From Halobaculum sp. XH14 (GTDB lineage Archaea > Halobacteriota > Halobacteria > Halobacteriales > Haloferacaceae): DNA of 64,000 bases. This document shows, piece after piece, positions 1-9,446 of this stretch. The DNA lies in assembly GCF_032116555.1 (NCBI RefSeq), contig NZ_CP134950.1, positions 62,001-126,000 on the forward strand. Reading direction: 5' to 3'. Position 1 is the stretch's first letter; each line of letters starts with the position of its first letter. Below the pieces are notes generated by a model that saw only the letters and a list, made by a program, of their open reading frames with translations, had not been told where the DNA came from and did not search any database. A program made the position numbers and the translations under genes.

Positions 1-1
1 A

Positions 2-595
2 GGAGCGACGACAGCAGAACTTCAGATCCTCTTCAAATCCGGCGGGTCCTACGATACTGGTGAATACGAATTGGTGGCCGTCAAGGGCGAATCTACCGAC
101 TCGATGGCGATCGAACTCCGTCCGGAGATCAACGTTGTTGATGTCGAACCGGAACTTGACGAAGACGACCGGAACAGTACCGGCCGGCTATTCGTCACGG
201 TCGAGAATACGGGCTCTGGACCAACGTGGGTCTACAACATCGGGTTCCGAAACGCCCCCTATGCGAACGCCCCAGATGTAATTGAGGGCAATGGTGTCGT
301 TGATACGAAGTTTGAACGTCCTCAGGACCCCCAAGAAGAGTTCCTTCAGCCCAATGAGGAACAGAGATTCCTGAAAGGACGAGGGGTGCTGATCATCAGC
401 GATGACGATGCAGTTTCGTGTGAGGGAGGCACTGTCGAGATAACCATTGTCGTCCAAACCCCACACGAGGATATTGAACAGCCGATTCGCGCTGGCCTAT
501 CTGGTGGGTACCATATCGATGACCAGGCCGCCATTCAGCATCCCTGCAAGAACATCGACATTGTGCTACTGAGTGGAGGTGGTGACGATGCGTAG
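2..595 (+). CDS. Secreted/surface beta-rich protein, 5'-truncated by the window edge
   Basis: The reading frame is open from the first bases, so the true start lies outside the window; internal TTG and ATG codons are not needed as starts. The visible 197 residues are acidic and rich in alternating hydrophobic residues. A stretch resembling FVTVENTGSG looks like a CARDB/immunoglobulin-like beta-sandwich. Two cysteines near the C-terminus could form a disulfide. It overlaps the next gene by 8 bp and so belongs to the same operon as the mating-channel genes. It is probably an extracytoplasmic component of the conjugation machinery. The family is not recognised. Confidence 0.6.
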   Translation, partial: GATTAELQILFKSGGSYDTGEYELVAVKGESTDSMAIELRPEINVVDVEPELDEDDRNSTGRLFVTVENTGSGPTWVYNIGFRNAPYANAPDVIEGNGVVDTKFERPQDPQEEFLQPNEEQRFLKGRGVLIISDDDAVSCEGGTVEITIVVQTPHEDIEQPIRAGLSGGYHIDDQAAIQHPCKNIDIVLLSGGGDDA

Positions 596-1946
596 TGTTC
601 GTCGACGAATGCTCTCCGCCGTCGCGGAACTCGTCGGGATCCTTGCTCTCGGATCAGTTCCGGTAGCTGCACAGAGTAACGGAGGGGTCGGTGGTGCCCT
701 CGGTGATATCATTATCGGGGCGATCCAGGAATTGCTCCGAATTCTGTTTAGCCCCATCCGGACTGTTATCGAGAATCACGGCGATGCGGTTCTGCGAACT
801 GTCGTAGGAACCCCGCATCCCGATTCTGTGTTCAGCGCTCCCTCGAACGGTGCCTGGCCCAGAATCTACGATTTCTATTGGGAGACGATGATCCCGCTCA
901 CCCTCACGCTGTATGGACTCTCTATCGGAATTGTGATTTTCCTCGAGTCGACGAGCCACCTGTTCAACGGCTACCACCGCTCAAAGCTCAAGAAGCGGGC
1001 CTTCTCAGGCCTGCTTGGTATCCTGTCATGGTGGTGGATCACAGCTCTCTCACTCCGATTTATGGACGCTTTGGCGGGATTCCTTGTGCCCTCCGTCTCG
1101 AATATCACGCTCTTCCAGACCTTGTCATTCTCGACGATGGGGGTCCTCGGCATAATCGTCGCCCTGTCGGCGAACTTCATCCTGTTCGTCCTCATCGGTC
1201 TGATCTATCTCGCTCGCCACCTCGCACTCTACCTGTTCGTCTTTCTGATGCCACTGCTCATTGTCTTCTGGATCCCTGGAGTCGGTCCCTTCACCTTGGT
1301 TTCGAAGTTCATGAAGAAGCTGGCCGGCTTCTACGTGCCGTTCTTGTTTATGACGGTTCCAGTAGCCATTCTGTTCCGCCTTGGTGACATCCTCGGGACG
1401 AGTTTCGGTGTCTCTGCCGGCGGGTTCGGAGCGTGGCTGACGGCACTCATCATCCCGCTGGCTGCGGTAGCGTCGCCGTTCATACTCTTCTGGCAGGCGG
1501 GAGCCCTGTTCTTCGTCGCCGATCGGGCGGCACGACACGTTTCCGCACAGAAGGCCCGGGGAAGGCTGTCGAGAGGCCGGGAACGGGTACAGTCGGCGAA
1601 GCAGGGCGGGAAGAACTTCGTGCGAGGAATGCGCGACGAGCCAGCCGTCAAGAGTGGCGGGCAGTACGTGTTGGGCTCCGGTGACTCTAGAGCGCACGCT
1701 ACCGGACAGCGGCTCAACACGACCGGGTCCCGTCTTCGCGACGCGATTACGGACGGCGTCGAAGACAGTGACCGAGGCGGTTCCGGTGGCGACGGTGATG
1801 GCTCTACCGCCAGTGCCGGCTCTCGTGAGGATGACGGCGACAACGAAGGAAGTGGAGGGACCGAGCGAGACGACGCTCTCCGCGATCCCCCGTCCCAGAG
1901 ACAGGAGCGGGAGTCGAGAGACGATCCGCCTCGATACATTCAGTAA
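588..1946 (+). CDS. VirB6/TrbL-like polytopic membrane protein of the conjugation channel
   Basis: The 452-residue protein begins at the ATG that overlaps the previous stop; a GTG at 573 is possible but less likely. Residues 1-25 form a signal peptide ending near AAQS. Six or more hydrophobic segments follow between about residues 95 and 315, including a Trp-rich one (LSWWWITAL). The last 110 residues are a hydrophilic Gly/Ser/Asp/Arg tail. This arrangement, just before PrgI/VirB3-like and VirB4 genes, matches the inner-membrane VirB6/TrbL component of type IV secretion systems. The assignment rests on topology and context, not on a sequence motif. Confidence 0.65.
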   Translation: MRSVRRRMLSAVAELVGILALGSVPVAAQSNGGVGGALGDIIIGAIQELLRILFSPIRTVIENHGDAVLRTVVGTPHPDSVFSAPSNGAWPRIYDFYWETMIPLTLTLYGLSIGIVIFLESTSHLFNGYHRSKLKKRAFSGLLGILSWWWITALSLRFMDALAGFLVPSVSNITLFQTLSFSTMGVLGIIVALSANFILFVLIGLIYLARHLALYLFVFLMPLLIVFWIPGVGPFTLVSKFMKKLAGFYVPFLFMTVPVAILFRLGDILGTSFGVSAGGFGAWLTALIIPLAAVASPFILFWQAGALFFVADRAARHVSAQKARGRLSRGRERVQSAKQGGKNFVRGMRDEPAVKSGGQYVLGSGDSRAHATGQRLNTTGSRLRDAITDGVEDSDRGGSGGDGDGSTASAGSREDDGDNEGSGGTERDDALRDPPSQRQERESRDDPPRYIQ

Positions 1947-1949
1947 ACC

Positions 1950-2963
1950 ATGAGCTCAGCAACTGACCCCGAAAAACGAATTCCGAAGTCGCTCGGTACC
2001 GACACCCAATTCCTTGGGAAGTACTCGTTGACGGACCTCGCTGTCGCAGGAGTTCCCGGCGTACTGGTAGTCCTGGTGACGCAAGTCGTTATCCCACCGT
2101 CGCTCACCGTCCGTGGCATTCGGGTGTCTGCCCTCACAATCCCATTCGCAGCGATTGCGATCGCCTTTGGTGGGCTGTTCGTCTATCTCACGCCCGGCTA
2201 CACCAACAGTCTCGACTGGCTCGGCCTGTTCGTGAACTTCCACCGTAGCGAGACGGAGATTGCCCACGAGGAGGCGAAGGAATACACCCACGTCGAGCGC
2301 GTCTACCCGCGACACGACGCCATCGAGCGGACGGATCGAGCACTCGTCGGGGCGGTGCAGGTGTCGCCGCCGACGATGGCGCTCGCCACCGACGAGGAGT
2401 GGGGCCAGAAGACAGAAGCCTTCCAGGACTTCGTCAATACGACGGTCGAGTTCCCGATCCAGATCTATTCTACGACGCAGTCGTTCCCCGCCGACGAGTA
2501 CGTCGGGCGGTACGAAGACCGGTTGAGCGACCCGGACGTCAAATTCAACGAGAAACTCCAGGCACTCATCGAACACTACATCGACTGGTACGACCGGGAG
2601 CTGGCGCAGCGCCAAATGACCATTCGCGACCACTACGTCTTGATCCCGGTACGGTCCGAGGAGGTCCGGTACGAACGGGCCAGCATCCTCGAAAAGCTCG
2701 CTGGGATCCCCGTACTGGGAATCCCTATCCAGATTGTTACGGCGCCGCCGGAGGAGGAAGAACGAGCTGCGATACTAGAGGAATTGGACGAGCGGCGCCG
2801 GCGGGTCGAGCGCGGCCTCCGTGGTATCGAGGGATGTGACACGCGCCCCGTCGATGCGGCCGAACTCACCCGCCTCATCGCGGAATACTGGACCGGCACA
2901 GAAATCGAGTACGGCGACCCTGAACAGGTGCTCCGCACGTCCCCCGTCATCACCAAATCATGA
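1950..2963 (+). CDS. PrgI/VirB3-like membrane protein
   Basis: The protein has 337 residues. The N-terminus (FLGKYSLTDLAVAGVPG) followed by two membrane helices at about residues 28-52 and 58-82 is typical of PrgI/VirB3 proteins that partner VirB4. The remaining 250 residues are soluble and acidic and resemble the N-terminal non-ATPase part of VirB4/TraC proteins, so the protein may be a split-off VirB4 N-domain fused to PrgI. It starts 3 bp after the VirB6-like gene and overlaps the VirB4 start by 4 bp (ATGA), which suggests translational coupling and a 1:1 complex at the membrane. Confidence 0.75.
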   Translation: MSSATDPEKRIPKSLGTDTQFLGKYSLTDLAVAGVPGVLVVLVTQVVIPPSLTVRGIRVSALTIPFAAIAIAFGGLFVYLTPGYTNSLDWLGLFVNFHRSETEIAHEEAKEYTHVERVYPRHDAIERTDRALVGAVQVSPPTMALATDEEWGQKTEAFQDFVNTTVEFPIQIYSTTQSFPADEYVGRYEDRLSDPDVKFNEKLQALIEHYIDWYDRELAQRQMTIRDHYVLIPVRSEEVRYERASILEKLAGIPVLGIPIQIVTAPPEEEERAAILEELDERRRRVERGLRGIEGCDTRPVDAAELTRLIAEYWTGTEIEYGDPEQVLRTSPVITKS

Positions 2964-5047
2964 TTCGAGACAAACTTCCCTTCATCGGCTCGGATAGTTC
3001 GGAAACTGACGACGAGACGACGGCAGACGAGGCACCCGATGACCAGAGAACGGACGATGCCGAACCACAGCTTACCGTGGACTACGAAGCCGACGGTGAG
3101 GCGGTCGACGGCATCCCCGAGATCCACCAGACCGTCGTCTCACCGTCGAGTATCGAGCGGACGCCCAGCGCCCTCCGGACTGACAACCAGTGGGCACAGA
3201 GTCTGTGGGTTGGCGAGTACCCCGATGCGCCGATGGATGGCTTCCTCGAAAAGCTGTACGCGGCCGCCGAAACCCAGCAGACGGATGTCAGCATTCACAT
3301 CGATCCTCGTGACACGCGAGAGACGCTGGATTCGCTGGAGAACAAGATCGAGGACCTCGAAGCAGATTATGAGTATCTGACCGAGAAGCACCGTGCGAGC
3401 GCGCGGGGCGTCGAAAAGGATCTCGAGGACCATCAGGAGATGTACGACGTCCTCCGGAACACGACGATGCAGGCGTTTGACGTCTCGATGTACCTCACGG
3501 TCCGGGGGAACGATCGCGAGAACATCGATACCGAGTCGGTGTCGACGACGGCCCGACAGGCCCCCGCGAATCTGACGCCGGTGACGCCCCGGTGGTCCCA
3601 GCTGAAGACCTTCACGTCGGCGAGCCCGATCGCTCTCGATCAGTTCAACGAGACGCTCGACAGCAAGACGCCGATGCTCGGCGGGGCTGTCGGCGCGATG
3701 TTTCCCTTTGTTTCCGGTGCGTTTGCGGAACCCGGCATCGAGTACGGGACGTACGCGCTGAATTCGAGCCCACTCATCCTCGACCGCTTCAAGCGGCAAA
3801 CCGGCTACTGTATGATGGTTATCGGCCGGCTCGGCGCGGGCAAATCCTTCGCGACGAAGCTCCGGCTCGTCCGGCGGGCGATGTTCGACGAGGATACGGT
3901 CGTTATTATGCTCGACCCGATGCGGGGGTTCGCCGGCGTCAACGAGGCGCTCGATGGCGAGCGCATCACGGTCGGTGGCCGGCGAGGGCTGAACCCGCTG
4001 GAGATCAAGCCGACGCCCGACCACGTCCTGCAGGAGGTCGACGACATCGACCCGTGGGGCGAGCAGATCAACTGGGTGATGACCTTCTTCGCGACGTTCT
4101 TCGAGCACGTCGCGGACCACCCGCTCGGCGAGCGCAACCAGACGCTCCGGCGGGCCGTCCAGGAAACCTACGAGAAGCGCGGGATCACGCGCGACCCGGA
4201 GACACACACCCGGGACTCGCCCACCATCCACGACGTCATCACGGTCCTCGAGGAGATGGTCGAAGACCCCGAGGAGTACGGGTACGTCACTGAGGGCGAG
4301 CAGGAAGCCGTCCAGTCCGATGCCCAGTCGCTGCTGAAGGACCTCCGCCCCTCATTCCGTGAGGGCGGTGAACTCGAGAACCTTGCTCGCCCCTCCGAGT
4401 TCGACCTCGACTCGAAGGTCATCTACCTCGATCTCCACCAGGAGGAGGGCACCCGTGGCCGAGCGGAGACCAGCCTGATGATGCAGGTGCTGTTCAACAG
4501 CGTCTACGAGCGGGTCAAGCAGACCGACAAGCGCGTCGTCTTCTGTATCGACGAGGCGCACTACCTGATGAACGACGCCGTCTCGCTGGACTTCCTGGAG
4601 ACGGCCGTCCGGCACAGCCGCCACTTCGATCTGAGCCTCGAATTCATCACGCAAACGGGGGGTGAATTCGCGCTGACGCCGGAGGCGCGAACCATCGCGA
4701 ACCTCTGTTCGCTGACTGTCCTCCACCGCGTCAACGAAGAGAAAGAGAAGATCGCCAAGTGGTTCGACCTCAGTGAGCGGCAGGTGAACTGGGTCACCTC
4801 CGCGAAGGCCGGCGAGGACGAGGACGGCTACTCGGAGGCGCTCGTCGGCATCGACCAGGAGGGCTGGTTCCCGCTCCGAATTCGAGCCAGCGACTACGAG
4901 GCTCACGTCATCGACGGCGGCGCTGCGGACGTGGCCGAGCTTGAGCCCGAATCGCGCGCCAGCGTGACGAGTCCGGATAGCCGATCCGCCGGCACGCGTG
5001 CCGATGGCGGTGATCCAACCAGCACTTCCTCTCAGGAGGATGACTGA
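2960..5047 (+). CDS. virB4: VirB4/TraC-family conjugation ATPase
   Basis: The protein has 695 residues. An acidic N-terminal tail (1-50) precedes a coiled-coil-prone region (about 115-165). The P-loop ATPase core has Walker A GRLGAGKS at about residues 289-296 and Walker B VVFCIDEAH at about 524-532, followed by a HerA/VirB4-like RHSRHFDLSLEFITQ segment. The family powers pilus or channel assembly and substrate transfer at the cytoplasmic face of the membrane. It overlaps both neighbours by a few bases, so it lies in the middle of a tightly coupled operon. No key residue appears to be missing. Confidence 0.92.
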   Translation: MIRDKLPFIGSDSSETDDETTADEAPDDQRTDDAEPQLTVDYEADGEAVDGIPEIHQTVVSPSSIERTPSALRTDNQWAQSLWVGEYPDAPMDGFLEKLYAAAETQQTDVSIHIDPRDTRETLDSLENKIEDLEADYEYLTEKHRASARGVEKDLEDHQEMYDVLRNTTMQAFDVSMYLTVRGNDRENIDTESVSTTARQAPANLTPVTPRWSQLKTFTSASPIALDQFNETLDSKTPMLGGAVGAMFPFVSGAFAEPGIEYGTYALNSSPLILDRFKRQTGYCMMVIGRLGAGKSFATKLRLVRRAMFDEDTVVIMLDPMRGFAGVNEALDGERITVGGRRGLNPLEIKPTPDHVLQEVDDIDPWGEQINWVMTFFATFFEHVADHPLGERNQTLRRAVQETYEKRGITRDPETHTRDSPTIHDVITVLEEMVEDPEEYGYVTEGEQEAVQSDAQSLLKDLRPSFREGGELENLARPSEFDLDSKVIYLDLHQEEGTRGRAETSLMMQVLFNSVYERVKQTDKRVVFCIDEAHYLMNDAVSLDFLETAVRHSRHFDLSLEFITQTGGEFALTPEARTIANLCSLTVLHRVNEEKEKIAKWFDLSERQVNWVTSAKAGEDEDGYSEALVGIDQEGWFPLRIRASDYEAHVIDGGAADVAELEPESRASVTSPDSRSAGTRADGGDPTSTSSQEDD

Positions 5048-8000
5048 ACAGAACCCGTCAGAACCCTCGGCTGCGAACAGCGGTGACGAGTACATCCGGA
5101 TCACTCCCTCCCGAAGCGACCTCGCGCCCGAGACCGTCGTCCGTCAGCTGGCCGGCCTCCACGGCCTTGCCGCCGGCAACGACGGACTATTCCCTAATAT
5201 CGGTCCCTTCGGCGACGCGCCACCAGTGTTCGAGTTCCTTGCAGTGAGTGAGGGGGCAGACGAGCCGGTGGAGTTCTATTACGGGGTCGACCGCCGGTTG
5301 GATGCCTTCGAGGAACGCCTCCGGACGCTGTATCCTGCGACCGTCACGTTCGAGCGGGTCACCCTTGACTTGGAAGCGAAGCTACTCCCGTCGACAACAG
5401 ACCCGCCTCATGACCACAGTGCCGGGGGAGACAATGGCCACGAAATGAACCCCCGGACAGCTGAGGAATCCTCCGGAGACTCGCAACCGGACTCCGAGCC
5501 CGCGACCCTCTTTAATTCGACCGGCCATGGCCCGGTCGGTGACGGCGGAAACATGCTGTCGGAGAGCTCTACGTCGCAGGATGATGACGAGATCCCGTTC
5601 AAGGCCGATTCGAGTGACGAGTCCACAGTGACTGGTCTGGCCGACTCCGAACTCGATGACGAACACCAGCCGGCTGATACACCATCGAACGTCGACGAGA
5701 CGACCGCGCTCGGAATCACTTGGCACGGGCAGGCTACCCGGCGCGAGGACTGGATGACGACATTACCCCAATTCACGAATACGGAAGACGACGATGACGA
5801 CCACGCCCGGGCCCCGCTCGCGTCACTCATCGATCAGCTGACCCGCGCCGAACACCCGATCGCGTTCCAGGTGCTCTTCCAGCGGAAGCCGGACTGGACA
5901 CACGAGGCACGGGAACGCCAGCGGAAGCTCCGTGAAGGCGAAGACCGGGTCGTCGACTGGTTCTTCGGAGAACTCCTCGGAAACACGGAGAACGAACCAC
6001 AGAGTCCGTCGAACACCGGACGACAGCGTCGGTATCTCGACATCGGTGGGCGGGAACGAGTCGAGGCCATCGACGAGAAGGAGCCACAGCACACGTTCAC
6101 GGTGAATATGCGGGCGCTTTCGCTCGTGACTTCCAACCGACAGCGCGAGCGCGTCGACCACCGCCTCGACGATATTGGGTCCGTGTTCGACCACCTGAAC
6201 GGGGCCCACTATCGGCTCCAACCGAAGCGCGTCCGCCGCGGGCTCCGAAAGGGTCGGCGGGCTAAGAAACACGCCGACCGCGTCTCCAACGCCGGCCTGA
6301 CGACCAAAAGCGACTGGCGGAAGACCCGCCCCGATCTCGTCCTCGGGCCGGGTGAGTTGGCGAACTTCGTGGTCGTCCCGCCGGCGACCGAGCTCACGAC
6401 CGAGGGCGGGCGGGGGTCCGACGCCGAACCCGAGAGCCGGACGCCCCTACCGCTCCCGGCGCAGGACCACATGGATGCGTTCACGAACTCCGGAATGGCG
6501 ATCGGCCGCGGTCTCGGGGAGGACGGCACGCCGACGCCGGAGCCGATGCGGATTCCGCCGCATCTCCTCCCGTTCCACGTCGGCCGGTTCGCGAAGAGCG
6601 GCGCCGGCAAATCAGTCGCGCTGATCAACGACGCGCTCTCCCTGTACGACCAGACCACTGGCCCCGTGTTCCTGATCGACTCCAAGGGCGGGAACCTCCC
6701 CGAGAACTATATGCGGGCTCACGCGAAGCGCTTCGGCACCGACGACCTCGAGGAGAACGTCCTCCACTTCTCGGTGCCCGACATCCTGCCTGGCTTCGCG
6801 TTCTTCGACATCACGCCGGCGCTGGAGGATGGGGTCCGTCGCGTCGACGCGATCCAGGACAAGGCCGACCACTACGAGGAACTCATCAAGCTCGTGATGG
6901 GGCCAGAGCGCTACGAGGACGCCATCGCCTCGCCGACGCTCATCAAGTACCTCATCAAGGCGATGTACGACGAGGAGTACGGCCTCGAGAACGGGCACTT
7001 CCGGCAGGACGTGGACTACTTCACGCACGACCAGCTCGAACACGCAGTCACGCAGTTCCACGCCGCCGGCCCACCAGAACCGACACCCGAGGATGCGCCG
7101 CAGGCGAGTGACCCGCAGGTCGCGGAGAAACTGGAGCGACATCTGCGCTCAAACCCGGCGACGTTCTCGAACGTCGTGAGCGGCATCAGTAACCGGATGG
7201 ACTACATCACGCAGGACGCCCACCTCCGGCGAATCTTCAACAACACCGAGTCGCAGTTCGACTTCCGCGACCTCCTCGACGAGAACAAAGTGGTCATCTT
7301 CGATCTCGGCGATCTCCGCGACGAGGCCGCTCGCGTGATGACCGGCGTCATTCTGACGCAACTCTACGACGCTGTCAAGCGTCGCGACGGGGACGAGCTG
7401 GCCCGCAAGCCGGACGACTACGTGGCGAACCTGCTCATCGACGAGGCGTCGTCCGTCGTCGTCTCGGATACGCTGACGACGCTGCTCGAAAAGGGGCGGG
7501 AGTTCCGGCTGTCCATCGAACTCGTGACGCAGTTCCCCGAACAGATGAAGGAAGCCGGCAACCGCGAGGTCTACCTGAACGTCCTGAACAACATCGGCAG
7601 TCCGCTCGTCGGGAAGATCGCCGTCGACGCCGACATCGCCGAGGCACTCGCACACGAGGCGATGGATCCCGTCGAGTTCAAGAATCGGATCAGTTCACTC
7701 CCGCGTGGTGAGTGGATCGCCCAGCTCCCGAGTCCTGAGTTCGGCGAAACCGGCCCTGACCCGTTCAGTATCGAACCCCTCTCAATTCCGCCCGGGCATC
7801 CCGATGGCGAGCAGCCACTGACCGGGGTGCAGGAAGAGCGGTTCCAAGACGCCCTGGAGGCTGTTCACGAGCATACCCGCGAGGAGTACGGTGTGGTCGG
7901 CGGGACGACCGTGGAGAGCCGTGACGCAGCGACTGACGTCGCTCTGGAAAACGCCGATGACCTGCCGTTGGAAGTCGCGATGGCCCGTGCGATCCGCTCC

Positions 8001-9407
8001 GTCCAGCTGTCGAACGATGTCCGTGAGACGAACGGCTGGGTGTCCGTCGAGGACGTCGACGAGGAACTACTCTCACGGATTGAGGAAGGCACCATCGAAG
8101 CACAGGGCTACGAGACGCTACCGGATGTGAGAAAGGCATCCTCGCTCATCGAGGTCGATCTCCCGGACGGGGCATCGTCGGTGCAGTGTCGGCTCACAGA
8201 CGAGGGTGAGCAGGCAGCAACGCCCGACACGTCGACGTCACCGACCGGCGGGGGCGAGCACCACGATGCAGTCCTCGAAACGGTCGAGCAGGCGCTCGCA
8301 GCGGCGGGATTCTCCGTGGAGGTCCTCGATCAGAACGGGGAGTCCCGCCCCGACGCCATCGCGACGTATTCGGACCTTGACTGGGAGCTCCAGGTCGAAG
8401 TCGAAACCACCACGCACGTCCGGCCGTCAAAGGTCCTCACGAACCTCCGGAAAGCCCAGGAACAGAAGCGAATCCCGCTATTCGTCGTCGCAGACCACGA
8501 CGATCAACCAGCCGCCGAGATCGCCGACAGGCTCGCGAAGATCCTCAGCGAGCCGCGAAATCAGCTCTCATCCGGGGAGACGCGGCTGTATACAATGAAT
8601 CACAACGTCACATTCAACGGCGGTGCGCGAGCCGCGGATGGGGTGACGGCCGTCCGACCGGCGACTGGCGGCAGTCGCCACACCCGCTGGTTCGAGCGGG
8701 ATGGGGCGTTCGTCCTCGAGGATAGTGCCGGGGACCAGCACGCCCAGGTCGACTCCTTCGACGCCGTGTCGAAAGATCAGTTCCCGGCGACGTACAGCTA
8801 CGACGCCGAGAGCGAGACATACACCGTCTTCAGGCCGGGAGAACTCCCCGAGTCCTACGAGTCCCGTGAGGCGTTCGAAGCGGAGTGGGTGCCTGTCAAG
8901 CGCCCGTTCGTGCCCAGTACCGACCTGCCCGTTCCGGACTACACGGAGCGCTCCTATGTGATCGCGACCATCGAGGGCGACCAGCCGCTCGAAATCCACG
9001 CGCCAACAACAGAGACGTCCACCGGAGTTCCGGCACTCGTAGATGCGGTCCAGGACGGACTCCATCCAGCAGGTGTGACCCCGACTGACTCGACCGATCC
9101 GGATTCCGATACGGAGGAGAATGACGAAGCGGACCCGTACGGCATTCAGGCATTCGTCCGGGGCCAACTCACCGAATCCGACGACGGGGTCGTCGCGGTC
9201 GCTGATGTCTACGATGCATACGAGCAGTATGCTGCGGCCGGAGAATATGACGTGAAGCCGAAAAACCGATTCACACAGGCGTTGCGCGACCACGCTCAGT
9301 TCGAGCGTGACAAGAAGTGGTTAGACGGACAGACGCGGCGCTGTTACGTCGGGATCGAGCTGCGTGACGACGGCGATGAGGAGGAATCGAGCGATGCCAG
9401 TGCGTAG
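5040..9407 (+). CDS. virD4: VirD4/TraG-like coupling ATPase with long C-terminal extension
   Basis: The start is the ATG at 5040, which overlaps the virB4 stop; a GTG at 4998 is an alternative. The length is 1455 residues, about twice a usual VirD4. Walker A (SGAGKS) lies near residue 520 and Walker B (LLIDEASS) near 800, followed by a TraG-like EQMKEAGNREVYLNVLNNIGS region. No N-terminal membrane helix is evident. After the ATPase, residues about 1074-1155 have a PD-(D/E)XK-like pattern (RPDAIATY, then WELQVEVET). Residues about 1366-1443 resemble the winged-helix C-terminus of phage/plasmid primases. The family links substrate DNA to the mating channel; the extensions suggest extra DNA-binding or processing roles. 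Confidence 0.85.
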   Translation: MTEQNPSEPSAANSGDEYIRITPSRSDLAPETVVRQLAGLHGLAAGNDGLFPNIGPFGDAPPVFEFLAVSEGADEPVEFYYGVDRRLDAFEERLRTLYPATVTFERVTLDLEAKLLPSTTDPPHDHSAGGDNGHEMNPRTAEESSGDSQPDSEPATLFNSTGHGPVGDGGNMLSESSTSQDDDEIPFKADSSDESTVTGLADSELDDEHQPADTPSNVDETTALGITWHGQATRREDWMTTLPQFTNTEDDDDDHARAPLASLIDQLTRAEHPIAFQVLFQRKPDWTHEARERQRKLREGEDRVVDWFFGELLGNTENEPQSPSNTGRQRRYLDIGGRERVEAIDEKEPQHTFTVNMRALSLVTSNRQRERVDHRLDDIGSVFDHLNGAHYRLQPKRVRRGLRKGRRAKKHADRVSNAGLTTKSDWRKTRPDLVLGPGELANFVVVPPATELTTEGGRGSDAEPESRTPLPLPAQDHMDAFTNSGMAIGRGLGEDGTPTPEPMRIPPHLLPFHVGRFAKSGAGKSVALINDALSLYDQTTGPVFLIDSKGGNLPENYMRAHAKRFGTDDLEENVLHFSVPDILPGFAFFDITPALEDGVRRVDAIQDKADHYEELIKLVMGPERYEDAIASPTLIKYLIKAMYDEEYGLENGHFRQDVDYFTHDQLEHAVTQFHAAGPPEPTPEDAPQASDPQVAEKLERHLRSNPATFSNVVSGISNRMDYITQDAHLRRIFNNTESQFDFRDLLDENKVVIFDLGDLRDEAARVMTGVILTQLYDAVKRRDGDELARKPDDYVANLLIDEASSVVVSDTLTTLLEKGREFRLSIELVTQFPEQMKEAGNREVYLNVLNNIGSPLVGKIAVDADIAEALAHEAMDPVEFKNRISSLPRGEWIAQLPSPEFGETGPDPFSIEPLSIPPGHPDGEQPLTGVQEERFQDALEAVHEHTREEYGVVGGTTVESRDAATDVALENADDLPLEVAMARAIRSVQLSNDVRETNGWVSVEDVDEELLSRIEEGTIEAQGYETLPDVRKASSLIEVDLPDGASSVQCRLTDEGEQAATPDTSTSPTGGGEHHDAVLETVEQALAAAGFSVEVLDQNGESRPDAIATYSDLDWELQVEVETTTHVRPSKVLTNLRKAQEQKRIPLFVVADHDDQPAAEIADRLAKILSEPRNQLSSGETRLYTMNHNVTFNGGARAADGVTAVRPATGGSRHTRWFERDGAFVLEDSAGDQHAQVDSFDAVSKDQFPATYSYDAESETYTVFRPGELPESYESREAFEAEWVPVKRPFVPSTDLPVPDYTERSYVIATIEGDQPLEIHAPTTETSTGVPALVDAVQDGLHPAGVTPTDSTDPDSDTEENDEADPYGIQAFVRGQLTESDDGVVAVADVYDAYEQYAAAGEYDVKPKNRFTQALRDHAQFERDKKWLDGQTRRCYVGIELRDDGDEEESSDASA

Positions 9408-9446
9408 TCGTTTCACTCCCACTCAGAAGGTGCAGGAGCACACGAG

